Shown: positions 28,921-37,152 of the stretch, piece after piece
Layout of the letters: each line of letters begins with the position of its first letter
How positions within the stretch are numbered: position 1 is the first letter of the stretch
Assembly (NCBI GenBank): GCA_903897935.1
Contig: CAIUDO010000360.1
Coordinates: 1 to 39,019, forward strand
Source of the DNA: an uncultured Pseudomonadota bacterium
Lineage (GTDB): Bacteria > Myxococcota_A > UBA796 > GCA-2862545
DNA length: 39,019 bases
Reading direction: 5' to 3'
Position numbers and translations under genes: made by a program
Notes under the pieces: generated by a model
What the model saw: only the letters and a program-made list of their open reading frames with translations
What the model was told of the DNA's origin: nothing
Database searches by the model: none

Positions 28921-31704
28921 ATGTCTGGATCCCAGCGCCAGGCCCACAACGCGCCCCCAGCCCGCTCGCTCATCGCGCGCCTGCTGGGGGGAGCTCTGCC
29001 CGCAATCGCCATGGTAGTGGCGCTCCTGCACGCGAGCTTGGCATTCGCAACGACCACCGGCGCGCTCAAGGGCGTGACCAGTGACCTCACCGGCCTCCCG
29101 ATCCCGGGCGTCACGGTCACGCTCTCCGGCGTGGGCATGATCGGCGGCTCCCAGGAGCGCGTGTCGGACGCGAACGGCGCGTTCAACTTCGTCCAGCTCC
29201 TGCCGGGCGAGTACGAGCTGACCGCGGCCAAGACGGGCTTCAAGGCGGTGACGCTCAAGGGCATCCAGATCTCGGTCAACCGGACCATGGTCCAGAACAT
29301 CTCGCTCCCGGAAGAGAGCTCGGATGTCGAGGTCGTCGAGGTCGTCCGTCAGAAGACGATCGACGTCGAAGATACGACCATCGGTGAGGTCCTCACGAAG
29401 GACTACCTGCAGAACATCCCGACGGGCCGTGACTACCAGTCTGCGGTCACCATGGCGGCGGGCGTCATCGGGTACGGCAACCCGAACATGGCCGGCGCGG
29501 GCACCAACGAAAACACGTACATGCTCGACGGCGCGAACATCACCGACCCGGTCACCGGCACGTTCTCGGTGAACTTCAACTACGACGCCATTCAGCAGAT
29601 CGAGGTCGTGCTCGGCGGCTACATGCCGGAGTACGGCGTCAGCCTCGGCGGCATCATCAACCTCGTCACCGAGAGCGGCACGAACAACCTGGAGTTCCTG
29701 AGCTCGTTCTTCTACCTGAACGGCAACTGGGGCCCCCGCATCGATGGTCGCTTCACGGCTGACGGCTTCGAGCTCGCGCCGAGCGCGTTCGACCAGAGCT
29801 ACCGCATCATCACGGTGTCCGGGAAGGTGTCCGGTCCGGTGGTGCGCGACAAGGCGTGGTTCATCGTGTCGTACGAGCACGCCCGCAGCCTCATCCAGAA
29901 CATCGGCATCGACGTCCCGCGCGACTACGACGCCCACTACGTCCTCGCGAAGCTGACCGTTCAGCCGTCCTCCGAGCACCGCTTCACGACCTTCATCCAG
30001 CTCGACCCGACCGTGATCGACAACACCGACCAGACCACGCAGACGGTGCGCCCCGAAGCGCAGGGTCGCCAAGCGCAGGGCGGCGTCGTCACCCAGGCGC
30101 GGTGGCAGTGGTTCCTCACCCCGGACGCCAACCTCGACACCGCGTTCGTCTTCCAGAAGTCGTTCATCGAGGTCGGCTCGGTGCCCTGCACGCACAACCG
30201 CAACCTCGGATACCACCCGTGCGAGCCGGGCGAGCTCGAGAACAACACGGACTGGACCACGCCGGGCCGCCTCGGCAGCTTCGGCGCGTACGACTCGGTG
30301 ACCTACCCGTACTTCACGTTCGACGATCGGTTCCGCTACCAGGCGTCCACCAAGCTCAACATCGTCTCGATCGACGCGGGCGCCTTCGGCACGCACGACA
30401 TCGGCGCGGGCGTCGAGGTGAACCAGACGGTGTGGGACACGATCCAGGGCTACACGGGCAACGTCTACTACGTGGACTTGAACCTCCTCCCGTACGATCC
30501 GCAGACGCTCGTGAACTGGTACGCGGTCGAGACGACCGGCCCGATCAAGTACCGCACGACCGGCTCGCAGTGGTCGACCTACATCCAGGACGCGTGGAAG
30601 GTCGTTCCGAACCTGACCCTGAAGGGTGGCGCTCGCTTCGACCGCTCGATCCAGCGGAACGACCTGGGTGAGCCCGTCGTCGAGGGCATGCTGCTCGCGC
30701 CGCGCGCCTACTTCTCGTGGGATCCATTCGGCGATCAGAAGTCGAAGGTGTCGGGCGGGTACGGCCGCTTCAACGACAGCTCCAACCTCGGTGTCGCGTC
30801 GTTCGTGTCCGGCGCCTCCTACGGGTTCAAGCTGGTCTACGGCGAAATCAACGGCGAGTACACCTCGAACAACCAGGCGCTCGCGTTCGACGTCCCACGC
30901 GGCAACGACAACGTGGCGAACGAGAACCTGCTCATGCCGCGCGTCGACGAGCTGCTGCTCATCGTGGAGCGGGAGCTCATCCCTGACGTCGCCATCCGCA
31001 ACAACCTCGTCTACAAGATGACCCGGTACCTGTTCGAGTACGACGAGCTGAACGTCATCTACGACGAGGACGGCTCGGCCATCATCGGCTCGCGCTTCTC
31101 GGATCCGTTCAACACGATCTCCCGGCTGCGCACCCCGCAGCTCGCTCGCCGCAACTACATCCAGTACGACCTCACGCTGGACAAGCTGCAGGCGAAGCGG
31201 TGGTCGGCGCGCCTGACCTGGACCTACGCGAACTCGCTCGGCACCTCGCAGAGCTCGCTCAGCGGCTCGTTCGCGAACGACCCGCAGTCCCAGTACAACT
31301 ACGGTCCGCAGTTCACGGACCGCAACCACGTGGTCAAGGCGTTCGGCTACTGGCAGCTGCCGACCGAGCCGTGGGACCAGACGATCGGCTTCTTGGTCAC
31401 CTACTACAGCGGCGCGCCGCTCGAGCGCTTCTACTACTCCGAGAAGGACTTCGGGTACTCCCTCCGCATCTTCGATCGCGGCATCTACACCCGTTGGCCG
31501 GGCCTCTGGGAAGCGAGCGTGAAGTTCAACCAGGACATCGATGTGCGCCGCGGCACCCTGCAGCTCCAGCTCGACTTGCTCAACATGTTCAACTTCCAGA
31601 CGCCCGACAGCTTCTGGGCCACCTTCTACAGCAACAACCGCATGCTGATCGCCTCCCGCCAGGATCCCCTCCAGATCCAGCTCGGCGTTCGGTACGAGTT
31701 CTGA
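28921..31704 (+). CDS. TonB-dependent receptor with N-terminal carboxypeptidase-regulatory-like domain
   Basis: The protein has 927 aa. The ATG has GAGG about ten bases upstream. A long signal region ends near LAFA (about residue 43). Residues 45-130 form a CarboxypepD-regulatory-like domain (GALKGVTSDLTGLPIPGVTVTLSG .. LLPGEYELTAAKTGFK). A TonB-box-like EVVEVVRQKT lies at about 138-147. The plug follows: LQNIPTGRDYQSAVTMAAGV, NTYMLDGANITDPVTG, IQQIEVVLGGYMPEYGVSLGGIINLVTESGTN. The 22-strand barrel fills the remainder and ends in QLGVRYEF with terminal Phe. This OAR/Cna-B-like type is frequent in myxobacteria. Energised uptake or surface export of an unknown ligand (oligosaccharide, peptide or metal chelate) is inferred. 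Two lipoprotein genes follow within 15 and 3 bases. Confidence 0.93.
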   Translation: MSGSQRQAHNAPPARSLIARLLGGALPAIAMVVALLHASLAFATTTGALKGVTSDLTGLPIPGVTVTLSGVGMIGGSQERVSDANGAFNFVQLLPGEYELTAAKTGFKAVTLKGIQISVNRTMVQNISLPEESSDVEVVEVVRQKTIDVEDTTIGEVLTKDYLQNIPTGRDYQSAVTMAAGVIGYGNPNMAGAGTNENTYMLDGANITDPVTGTFSVNFNYDAIQQIEVVLGGYMPEYGVSLGGIINLVTESGTNNLEFLSSFFYLNGNWGPRIDGRFTADGFELAPSAFDQSYRIITVSGKVSGPVVRDKAWFIVSYEHARSLIQNIGIDVPRDYDAHYVLAKLTVQPSSEHRFTTFIQLDPTVIDNTDQTTQTVRPEAQGRQAQGGVVTQARWQWFLTPDANLDTAFVFQKSFIEVGSVPCTHNRNLGYHPCEPGELENNTDWTTPGRLGSFGAYDSVTYPYFTFDDRFRYQASTKLNIVSIDAGAFGTHDIGAGVEVNQTVWDTIQGYTGNVYYVDLNLLPYDPQTLVNWYAVETTGPIKYRTTGSQWSTYIQDAWKVVPNLTLKGGARFDRSIQRNDLGEPVVEGMLLAPRAYFSWDPFGDQKSKVSGGYGRFNDSSNLGVASFVSGASYGFKLVYGEINGEYTSNNQALAFDVPRGNDNVANENLLMPRVDELLLIVERELIPDVAIRNNLVYKMTRYLFEYDELNVIYDEDGSAIIGSRFSDPFNTISRLRTPQLARRNYIQYDLTLDKLQAKRWSARLTWTYANSLGTSQSSLSGSFANDPQSQYNYGPQFTDRNHVVKAFGYWQLPTEPWDQTIGFLVTYYSGAPLERFYYSEKDFGYSLRIFDRGIYTRWPGLWEASVKFNQDIDVRRGTLQLQLDLLNMFNFQTPDSFWATFYSNNRMLIASRQDPLQIQLGVRYEF

Positions 31705-31718
31705 GCGAGGACGCCGCC

Positions 31719-32618
31719 ATGAACCATCCGCTTCGTTCCAACGGGCTCCGCTCTGCGCTCCTTCTTCTGCCGCTCGCCGCGTGCACGTACGACGAAGGCA
31801 TCATCGTGCAGGACATGGTCGGCACGATCGTGGTGCCGGAGGCTGCCGCCACCCGCACGTTCGCGTACGAAGACGGCACCGAGCAGACCGTCACCGACAC
31901 GCGCGTGATCGGGCCGATCTACCTTGGGCTCTACGCGTCGGTCGACGCGAACGTGCTCGCGTACCCGCACCCCGAGATGGGTCCGATCATCGATCCCGAC
32001 GTGCCGGGCGACACCTACCCCTACGGCGGCACCGCGGTCGGCGACGTCCGGTTCGCGTGCGTCGAGTTCCTGACCTGCAAGACGGTGTCGGGCCGGTTCA
32101 TGGACTACGACGCCATCGTCGAATGGTTCCGCGACGTCGTGAAGGACCCGGTCACCGACTCCTCGGGCGTCGAGGTGCCGTCGGGCGACTGGCTGAAGCA
32201 GGAGTGCTACGACCTGCTGTTCGTCACGCAGGACTCCGAGGTGCGCATCACGGCGTACGAAGACCGCAACGACGACGGCGTCATCGACGAGAAGGACCTC
32301 GACTTCGTGCAGCGGTCCGACGGCGCCTTCGAAGCTCCGTTCACGATCTTCCAGCAGGACTTCGTCGAGGGGTTCTCGCTGTGGGGCTGGATGGACGCCC
32401 CGTCGCCCGCGGACCAGTCGTTCCGCACGTGCGATCCGACGGAGGGCTTCAACGTCGCCGAGTACGACGCCGACTTCTACGGCGGCACGCTCTACGACAA
32501 CCTCTTGAACTTCCCGTCCAACTACATCGAGCGCGGCGACTACGTGGCCAGCACCGGCTTCACGTACCAGAGCGCCGACGAGACCCCCGAACTCCTGATC
32601 GACTTCTTGGTGGAGTGA
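31719..32618 (+). CDS. Lipoprotein with EF-hand-like loop, TonB receptor operon
   Basis: The protein has 299 aa. The ATG has GAGGA seven bases upstream and follows the receptor stop by 14 bases. The signal SALLLLPLAAC gives a lipobox. The mature protein is acidic and beta-rich, with early VGTIVVPEAAATRTF. A DRNDDGVIDEKD segment (residues 182-193) has Asp/Asn at positions 1, 3, 5, 9 and 12 of a canonical EF-hand/dockerin calcium loop. Several Cys (CVEFLTCKTV, ECYDLL) may form disulphides. It is not SusD-like: no TPR pattern is seen. I do not recognise a family. Its position suggests it is the surface or periplasmic partner of the TonB-dependent receptor. Confidence 0.78.
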   Translation: MNHPLRSNGLRSALLLLPLAACTYDEGIIVQDMVGTIVVPEAAATRTFAYEDGTEQTVTDTRVIGPIYLGLYASVDANVLAYPHPEMGPIIDPDVPGDTYPYGGTAVGDVRFACVEFLTCKTVSGRFMDYDAIVEWFRDVVKDPVTDSSGVEVPSGDWLKQECYDLLFVTQDSEVRITAYEDRNDDGVIDEKDLDFVQRSDGAFEAPFTIFQQDFVEGFSLWGWMDAPSPADQSFRTCDPTEGFNVAEYDADFYGGTLYDNLLNFPSNYIERGDYVASTGFTYQSADETPELLIDFLVE

Positions 32619-32620
32619 CG

Positions 32621-33550
32621 ATGCGCCACGTACGCACGGTCGTACCTGTTGGTTTGCTCCTGATGGCGAGCGCCGGCTGTGACTACACCGGTGATTGGCT
32701 GTTCGCGGGCTCCGTCGAGGGCTTGGACGCGATCCAGGATCTCGGTGAGCTGCCGGTGGCGGTGATCGAGACCGCGGAAGACGTCGCGGCGAACGTCTAC
32801 CGGGGCGAGGTCGGTCCGACCGGCACGCCCGAGGTCGGCGGCGTCACGTTCACGTTCAAGGGCACGGGCGGCACGGTCTGTGTCTGGGTCGATCCCGAGG
32901 CGGCCTACTGGGTGCAGTCGTTGTCGCCGATCTACGGCAACGCCGACTTCGCATACCCGGACAACCCGTTCGACGACGGCGACCTCGACGTCGAGGCCGG
33001 CCTCGCGGTGTTCTACAACGGGTCGCCCGGCGAGGCGATGGGTACGTTCCAGGTCCGGTACGAGGACAGCCTGGGCAACGTCGTGCCGATCTCCGCCAAC
33101 GAGTGCACGATCTCCTACAGCGACGGCCCCTCCGGCGGTCACATGGGTCGCGGGTTCCCCGAGTACTGCGACTTGTCGAACACCCAGCCGGGCGTGAACT
33201 ACCTCGTCGCGTTGGAGACGTTCGCCACCCCGATCGACGACGATCGGCTGGCGTACGGGCTGTTGTTGGCTGAGGGCAGCTGCCAGGACATCTTCACGCT
33301 CACGGGCCAGCCGAACGAAGAGTGCGTGATCGGCAGCGAGACGCTCGATCCGAACTCGGCGCCCCCGGGTGAGATCGGGGAGCCCTACACGGACAACGCT
33401 GATTTCGAGCTGTCGTACTGCGCGTCGGTGGCCGCGACGGGCGAGAACAGCCTCGCGGCGTGGTGCAACGCCGAGTCCGACGACAAGGACTGTAACGAAG
33501 AGCACTGCTTCTGCGGCAACCTCGAGACCACGGCGCCGACGGGCGGCTGA
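32621..33550 (+). CDS. Lipoprotein of unknown function, TonB receptor operon
   Basis: The protein has 309 aa. The ATG begins three bases after the previous stop, with GGAG about six bases upstream. The signal RTVVPVGLLLMASAGC gives the lipobox; the residue after Cys is Asp, unlike the other lipoproteins here. The mature part is acidic. A beta-sandwich-like stretch (VGGVTFTFKGTGGTVCVWVDPEA, then VEAGLAVFYNGSPGEAMGTFQVRY) looks like a carbohydrate- or ligand-binding fold, but no family is recognised. The last 60 residues hold eight Cys (for example DKDCNEEHCFCGN), suggesting a disulphide-knotted C-terminus. It is the end of the receptor operon, before a strong hairpin. Confidence 0.78.
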   Translation: MRHVRTVVPVGLLLMASAGCDYTGDWLFAGSVEGLDAIQDLGELPVAVIETAEDVAANVYRGEVGPTGTPEVGGVTFTFKGTGGTVCVWVDPEAAYWVQSLSPIYGNADFAYPDNPFDDGDLDVEAGLAVFYNGSPGEAMGTFQVRYEDSLGNVVPISANECTISYSDGPSGGHMGRGFPEYCDLSNTQPGVNYLVALETFATPIDDDRLAYGLLLAEGSCQDIFTLTGQPNEECVIGSETLDPNSAPPGEIGEPYTDNADFELSYCASVAATGENSLAAWCNAESDDKDCNEEHCFCGNLETTAPTGG

Positions 33551-33557
33551 CCGTGCT

Positions 33558-33576
33558 GGGCCGCGTCGCGCGGCCC
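33558..33576. terminator. Perfect 8-bp hairpin between convergent operons
   Basis: GGGCCGCG-TCG-CGCGGCCC is a perfect eight-pair stem with a three-base loop, 7 bases after the lipoprotein stop and 17 bases beyond the end of the convergent CCA gene. It is the strongest hairpin noted in the window. No T-run follows on either strand, so it may act with Rho or as a 3' stabiliser. Confidence 0.5.
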
Positions 33577-33593
33577 GCGTGTCGACGGGTGGC

Positions 33594-34817
33594 TCAGGTC
33601 ATGAGCTCGATGAGGGCCCGGGCGCGGGCCAGCGCGCTGTCGCGGTCGGTGATGGCCCCGTCTAGTTGATCGGCGTACGTCGCTGCCAGGATTCTGCCCA
33701 TCGCGGGACCGGGTTGCAGCAACCCAGCGAGGTCTCGCCCCTGCAGCAGCGGCGCGGGCGGACCGTCGTCGAGGCCGAGCGCGGCGCAGCGCGCCCATGG
33801 GGAGGGCGTCCCCGACCACGCCTCCCGAACGGCCAGGGTCGCGCGCGTTGGCGCGCGCGTGGACAACCACCGCAGCTCGGCGTCGGTGGTGAGCGGGTCG
33901 GCGTGATGCGCGCGCGCGGCGAGCGCGCGGTCGCGGACATTGACGCCGCCGATCCGCTTGACGCCGAGGCGATCGAGCGCGTGAACCGCGGCCTCGTGCG
34001 GCCCCGGCGCGAGCCACGTAGCGAGCGCGACGACGTACGCGTCGATGGGGTCCGGCGGGCGCACCGGGACCATGCGGTCGAGCGCTGCGCCGAGGTCCGG
34101 GGGAGCCTGCAGCGAAGGGAACAGCCGTGCGAGCAGGTCGGCCTGGCGCGCGTAGGTGAGGCCCCGCGACAAGTGCCGCCCACGAACGAGAAATTTGCGC
34201 CACTCTCCTTCCACCCGCTCGTTCGGCAGCTCGTCGAGCGCCGCGGCCCGGCCGAGCCGGACGAGCCCTGGGTCGACCTCGAAGCCGAACCGGGCGGCGA
34301 ACTGGACGACGCGGAGGGCGCGGAGCGGATCTTCCAGGAACGTCTGGGCGTCTACGGCGCGGAGCACGCGGCGCTCGAGGTCGGCGCGGCCGCCGAACGG
34401 GTCGACGATCCGTCCGGTCTCCGGGTCCATCAGGATCGCGTTGATCGTGAGGTCGCGCCGCCGGCACGCCTCGGTGGTCGTCATGGTGGGGTCGGCGGTG
34501 GCCTGGATGCCGCGGTGCCCGACGCCGACGCGTGTGTCACGGCGCGGCACCGAGATGTCGAGCTCCAGCGGACCCTTTCGAAGCTTGAGGACCCCGAACG
34601 AGCGCCCCACCTCGTCGACGCGGCCGAGCGGCGCCAAGGCGGCTGAGAGGTGGTCGACCGGGAGGCCGAACACCTCGATGTCCCAGTCCTTTACGGGCAC
34701 GCCCAGCAAGGCGTCCCGCACGCAGCCGCCGACGAGGAACGCCTCGCCGCCGACGGCCCGGCACGCAGCGAGCACGCGTCGCACCAGCCCAGGGACGGCG
34801 TCGGGGGCGCTGGTCAT
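33594..34817 (-). CDS. cca: CCA tRNA nucleotidyltransferase
   Basis: The protein has 407 aa. The ATG overlaps the ttcA stop (ATGA). Class II nucleotidyltransferase motifs are complete. FLVGGCVRDALLG (G30-G31) precedes DWD (D44, D46) of the metal site, with a third acid region LELD (85-87). CRRRDLTINAI (118-128), DPFGG and FLEDPLRALRVVQFAARFGFEVD follow. The pattern is that of the gamma-proteobacterial-type CCA enzyme, not poly(A) polymerase, and it adds or repairs the 3'-CCA of tRNAs. I see no HD phosphohydrolase motif in the C-terminal half, which is Ala/Leu/Arg-rich and helical. Being coupled to ttcA links two tRNA-maturation steps in one operon. Confidence 0.88.
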   Translation of the reverse strand: MTSAPDAVPGLVRRVLAACRAVGGEAFLVGGCVRDALLGVPVKDWDIEVFGLPVDHLSAALAPLGRVDEVGRSFGVLKLRKGPLELDISVPRRDTRVGVGHRGIQATADPTMTTTEACRRRDLTINAILMDPETGRIVDPFGGRADLERRVLRAVDAQTFLEDPLRALRVVQFAARFGFEVDPGLVRLGRAAALDELPNERVEGEWRKFLVRGRHLSRGLTYARQADLLARLFPSLQAPPDLGAALDRMVPVRPPDPIDAYVVALATWLAPGPHEAAVHALDRLGVKRIGGVNVRDRALAARAHHADPLTTDAELRWLSTRAPTRATLAVREAWSGTPSPWARCAALGLDDGPPAPLLQGRDLAGLLQPGPAMGRILAATYADQLDGAITDRDSALARARALIELMT

Positions 34818-35611
34818 AAGCTCGCTTCGTCGAGGAACGCCTCGCCGGGACCGTCGCCGTGCGGACCTGACGTGATGAGGTCGCGGTCCATCAGGTGGCT
34901 GGGGCGAACGTTCGCGAGGGCCGCGAACAGGTTCGACCGGACGTGGTTGTTCTCTGCCGACAGCTCGGCGATGAGCCGCTTGACGCGCTTTCGCCGGAGG
35001 TTTTCTTGGGATCCGCACAGGTCGCACGGGATGATCGGCGCCCCGATCTCGGCAGCGTACTCGGCGAGGTCAGCCTCGTCGCACGCGAGCAGGGGGCGGA
35101 TCACCACGTTGCGGCCGTCGTCGGAGCGGAGGCGGGGCGGCATCGACTTGGTCTGCCCCGCGTAGAGCTGATTGAGCAGCAGCGTCTCGATGGCGTCGTC
35201 CCGGTGGTGGCCGAGCGCGATCTTGTTGCACCCAAGCGTTTGGGCGGTCGTGTACAGGATGCCCCGCCGAAGTCGGGAGCACAACGAGCATTGGGTCGAC
35301 CCAGGCGCAAGCTTCTCGAGCACCACGCTCAGCGTGTCGACGGCCACCAGGTGGTGCCGGAACCCGTGCTGGTCGAGCCAGCGGCGGATGACGTCGGCGG
35401 GGAACCCCGGGTGGCCTTGATCGAGGTTGACCGCGGTCATCGTGAACGTGAACGGCACGCGGCCGCGGAGCCGCTCGAGCAGGTGGAGCATCGCCCACGA
35501 GTCCTTTCCGCCCGAGATGGCGACGAGGATGTGGTCGTCGGGCTCGATGAGGGACCACGCGCGGCTGAGGCGTGCGATCTCGCCGATCAGGCGGGCTTCC
35601 AAGCGGGTCAT
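34814..35611 (-). CDS. ttcA: tRNA 2-thiocytidine(32) synthetase TtcA
   Basis: The protein has 265 aa, a little shorter than E. coli TtcA. The ATG lies within GAGCCATGA at the sulfatase-fold gene end, with GGAGGAG just upstream. The PP-loop is SGGKDS (33-38). The CSLC pair (C108, C111) followed by SRLRRGILY, plus PCDLCGSQENLRRKR (C196, C199), are the TtcA hallmarks. In TtcA the CxxC and a third Cys hold the [4Fe-4S] cluster used in thiolation of C32 in tRNA. GHHRDDAIETLLLN is the second nucleotide-binding motif. This combination separates it from TilS and from TtuA/NcsA enzymes. It sits between a sulfatase-fold lipoprotein gene and cca, with ATGA overlaps on both sides. Confidence 0.93.
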   Translation of the reverse strand: MTRLEARLIGEIARLSRAWSLIEPDDHILVAISGGKDSWAMLHLLERLRGRVPFTFTMTAVNLDQGHPGFPADVIRRWLDQHGFRHHLVAVDTLSVVLEKLAPGSTQCSLCSRLRRGILYTTAQTLGCNKIALGHHRDDAIETLLLNQLYAGQTKSMPPRLRSDDGRNVVIRPLLACDEADLAEYAAEIGAPIIPCDLCGSQENLRRKRVKRLIAELSAENNHVRSNLFAALANVRPSHLMDRDLITSGPHGDGPGEAFLDEASL

Positions 35612-37137
35612 GGCTCCTCCTCGTGCACGTACCCGAGCGCCTCCAACTGCGCGCGTTGTGCTGCATCCAACGATACTTCTTGAGGTGCGACGCCACCGCC
35701 GCTCCAGGTGACCGGCGCCCCGTCGTCGGGCCGCGCCCCGCCGACCGCCGCCCAGGTCCCGAGGCGGACGCCGCTGCTGTCGGCGACGGCCAGCTCGGCG
35801 TCGACGGGCAGGAGGGTGAACGCGGCGCCCGGGGTGAGGGCGAGGCGCCGCGGCGCGACCCCGCTCGCAGTGATGAACGCGCCGGACGGTGACGTCGCTA
35901 CGCCGCTGATCGAGGTGGACCACGCCATCGGCTGCGCCGCCCGGAACCCGGCCTCCAGGCGAACGACCTCGTCCGGGCGGGTCGCCGCGAGGTCGGTCTG
36001 GCACGTCGGGTCGGCGGCGACGTCGCACAGGTGGCGCGCGCCGGTGCGCAGGTCGAGGTGCAGATCGTACGGTGGATCGTGCCAACGCACGAGGTTGGTG
36101 TCGAACCGGCTGGTGTCGGCGACGCGGGCCCCGATCGGCCCGGCTCCGAGGCGGGGCCGACCGTCCGCGTCGGGCAGGTCCACGCCGATCAGCGCCGCGA
36201 CGGTGGGCGCGACGTCTTCGAGTCCGACGCGCGCGTCGACGACCCGCGTGGGCACGCCCGGCCCCGCCAGGATCCACGGCACGTGCAGCTGCTCCGGCCA
36301 CAACGTGTGACCGTGGCCCCAGCTCCCGCGCTCGCCGAATTCCTCTCCATGATCGGCCACGATGACCCAAATGGCCTCGCGCCCCGCCGCCCGTAGCGCG
36401 GCGTCGAAGGCCCGCAGGGTGTCGTCGACGTAGCGGATCTCCTCGTCGTACTGTGCGATCTGGTGCGCGAGGGCGGCGTCGTCGAGGGGGTGCTTCTGAT
36501 AGTAGGCGTAGTTCTTGTACTTCGGGTCGGATGACGCGCTCTCCCGGTCGTACCGGGTGTTCCAGGGCTTGGGCGGGTCGTACGCGTAGTGTGCGTCGTA
36601 GAAGTGCAAGAACAAGAACGCGGGGGCACCGTCCGCGCGCTCGGTGAGGAAGCGTCGCGCGCGCGCGGTGACGTCTTCCGCGTCGACCGTGGCTTGCAGG
36701 TTCGTCTTCTCGTCGTCGATGTCGAAGTCGTCGAACGCGTCGAAGCCGCGCTGAAACCCGTATCGTTCGCCGACGAACAGCGTGGAGACGAAGCCGCCGG
36801 TCGCGTACCCGGCCGCGCGGGCCGCCTCGGGCAACCACGGGATGTCGCTGGGCAACGCGAGATCGCTCTCGATAGCGCCGTGGCGCGACGGCAAGACGCC
36901 GGACAACATCGTCGCGTGCGACGGCAGGGTCCACGGCGCGGGGGACCACGCGTCGGCGTACCGGGTGCCGGCCGACGCCAGGCTGTCGAGGAACGGGCTC
37001 GTGTCGCGCGCGTAGCCCCACGCGCCCAGGTGATCGGCGCGCAGGGTGTCGATCGACACGAAGATCACGTCGGGCCGGTCGGGGGCGCCGGCCGGGAGGG
37101 GCGCCGGCTGGCATGCCCACACGAGCAGGACGAACAA
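35608..37137 (-). CDS. Sulfatase-fold lipoprotein, Thr at nucleophile
   Basis: The protein has 509 aa. A TTG start has GGAGG five bases upstream. A very short lipoprotein signal (LFVLLVWAC9) leads almost directly into the enzyme: PDVIFVSIDTLRADHLGAWGY, then SPAPWTLPSHATMLSG with Thr70 at the nucleophile position. LFLHFYDAHYAYDPP and VADHGEEFGERGSWGHGHTLWPEQ (D262, H263) follow. The WTLPSHAT-x3-G form with Thr is not the C/S-x-P-x-R signature that is converted to formylglycine, so sulfatase activity is doubtful. A phosphodiesterase or phosphotransferase role is more in line with Thr-using members of the superfamily. The C-terminus (residues 370-509) is an extra beta domain ending QLEALGYV, as in the paralogue at 24171. 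It is coupled to ttcA by ATGA and lies 15 bases after the P5C dehydrogenase. Confidence 0.87.
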   Translation of the reverse strand: MFVLLVWACQPAPLPAGAPDRPDVIFVSIDTLRADHLGAWGYARDTSPFLDSLASAGTRYADAWSPAPWTLPSHATMLSGVLPSRHGAIESDLALPSDIPWLPEAARAAGYATGGFVSTLFVGERYGFQRGFDAFDDFDIDDEKTNLQATVDAEDVTARARRFLTERADGAPAFLFLHFYDAHYAYDPPKPWNTRYDRESASSDPKYKNYAYYQKHPLDDAALAHQIAQYDEEIRYVDDTLRAFDAALRAAGREAIWVIVADHGEEFGERGSWGHGHTLWPEQLHVPWILAGPGVPTRVVDARVGLEDVAPTVAALIGVDLPDADGRPRLGAGPIGARVADTSRFDTNLVRWHDPPYDLHLDLRTGARHLCDVAADPTCQTDLAATRPDEVVRLEAGFRAAQPMAWSTSISGVATSPSGAFITASGVAPRRLALTPGAAFTLLPVDAELAVADSSGVRLGTWAAVGGARPDDGAPVTWSGGGVAPQEVSLDAAQRAQLEALGYVHEEEP

Positions 37138-37142
37138 CGTGG

Positions 37143-37147
37143 CCTCC
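37143..37147 (-). promoter_or_regulatory. Ribosome binding site for a TTG start
   Basis: GGAGG lies five bases before the TTG at 37137. It supports initiation of the very short-signal lipoprotein there and lies just before the stop of the dehydrogenase gene ends its message. Confidence 0.55.
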
Positions 37148-37152
37148 GACGG

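Noticed and set aside
28876-31329. An 817-codon minus-strand open frame
   Set aside because: It is antisense to the TonB-dependent receptor, low in complexity and without a motif. It arises from GC-rich third-position bias.
34814-35611. TilS as identity of the PP-loop enzyme
   Set aside because: The CSLC and PCDLCGSQ cysteines and the RRGILY motif are TtcA features and absent from TilS.
24171-37137. Sulfatase pair plus TonB receptor as a sulfated-polysaccharide utilisation locus
   Set aside because: Both enzymes have Thr at the nucleophile. No SusD, glycoside hydrolase or formylglycine-generating enzyme is present, and the enzymes are in separate operons.
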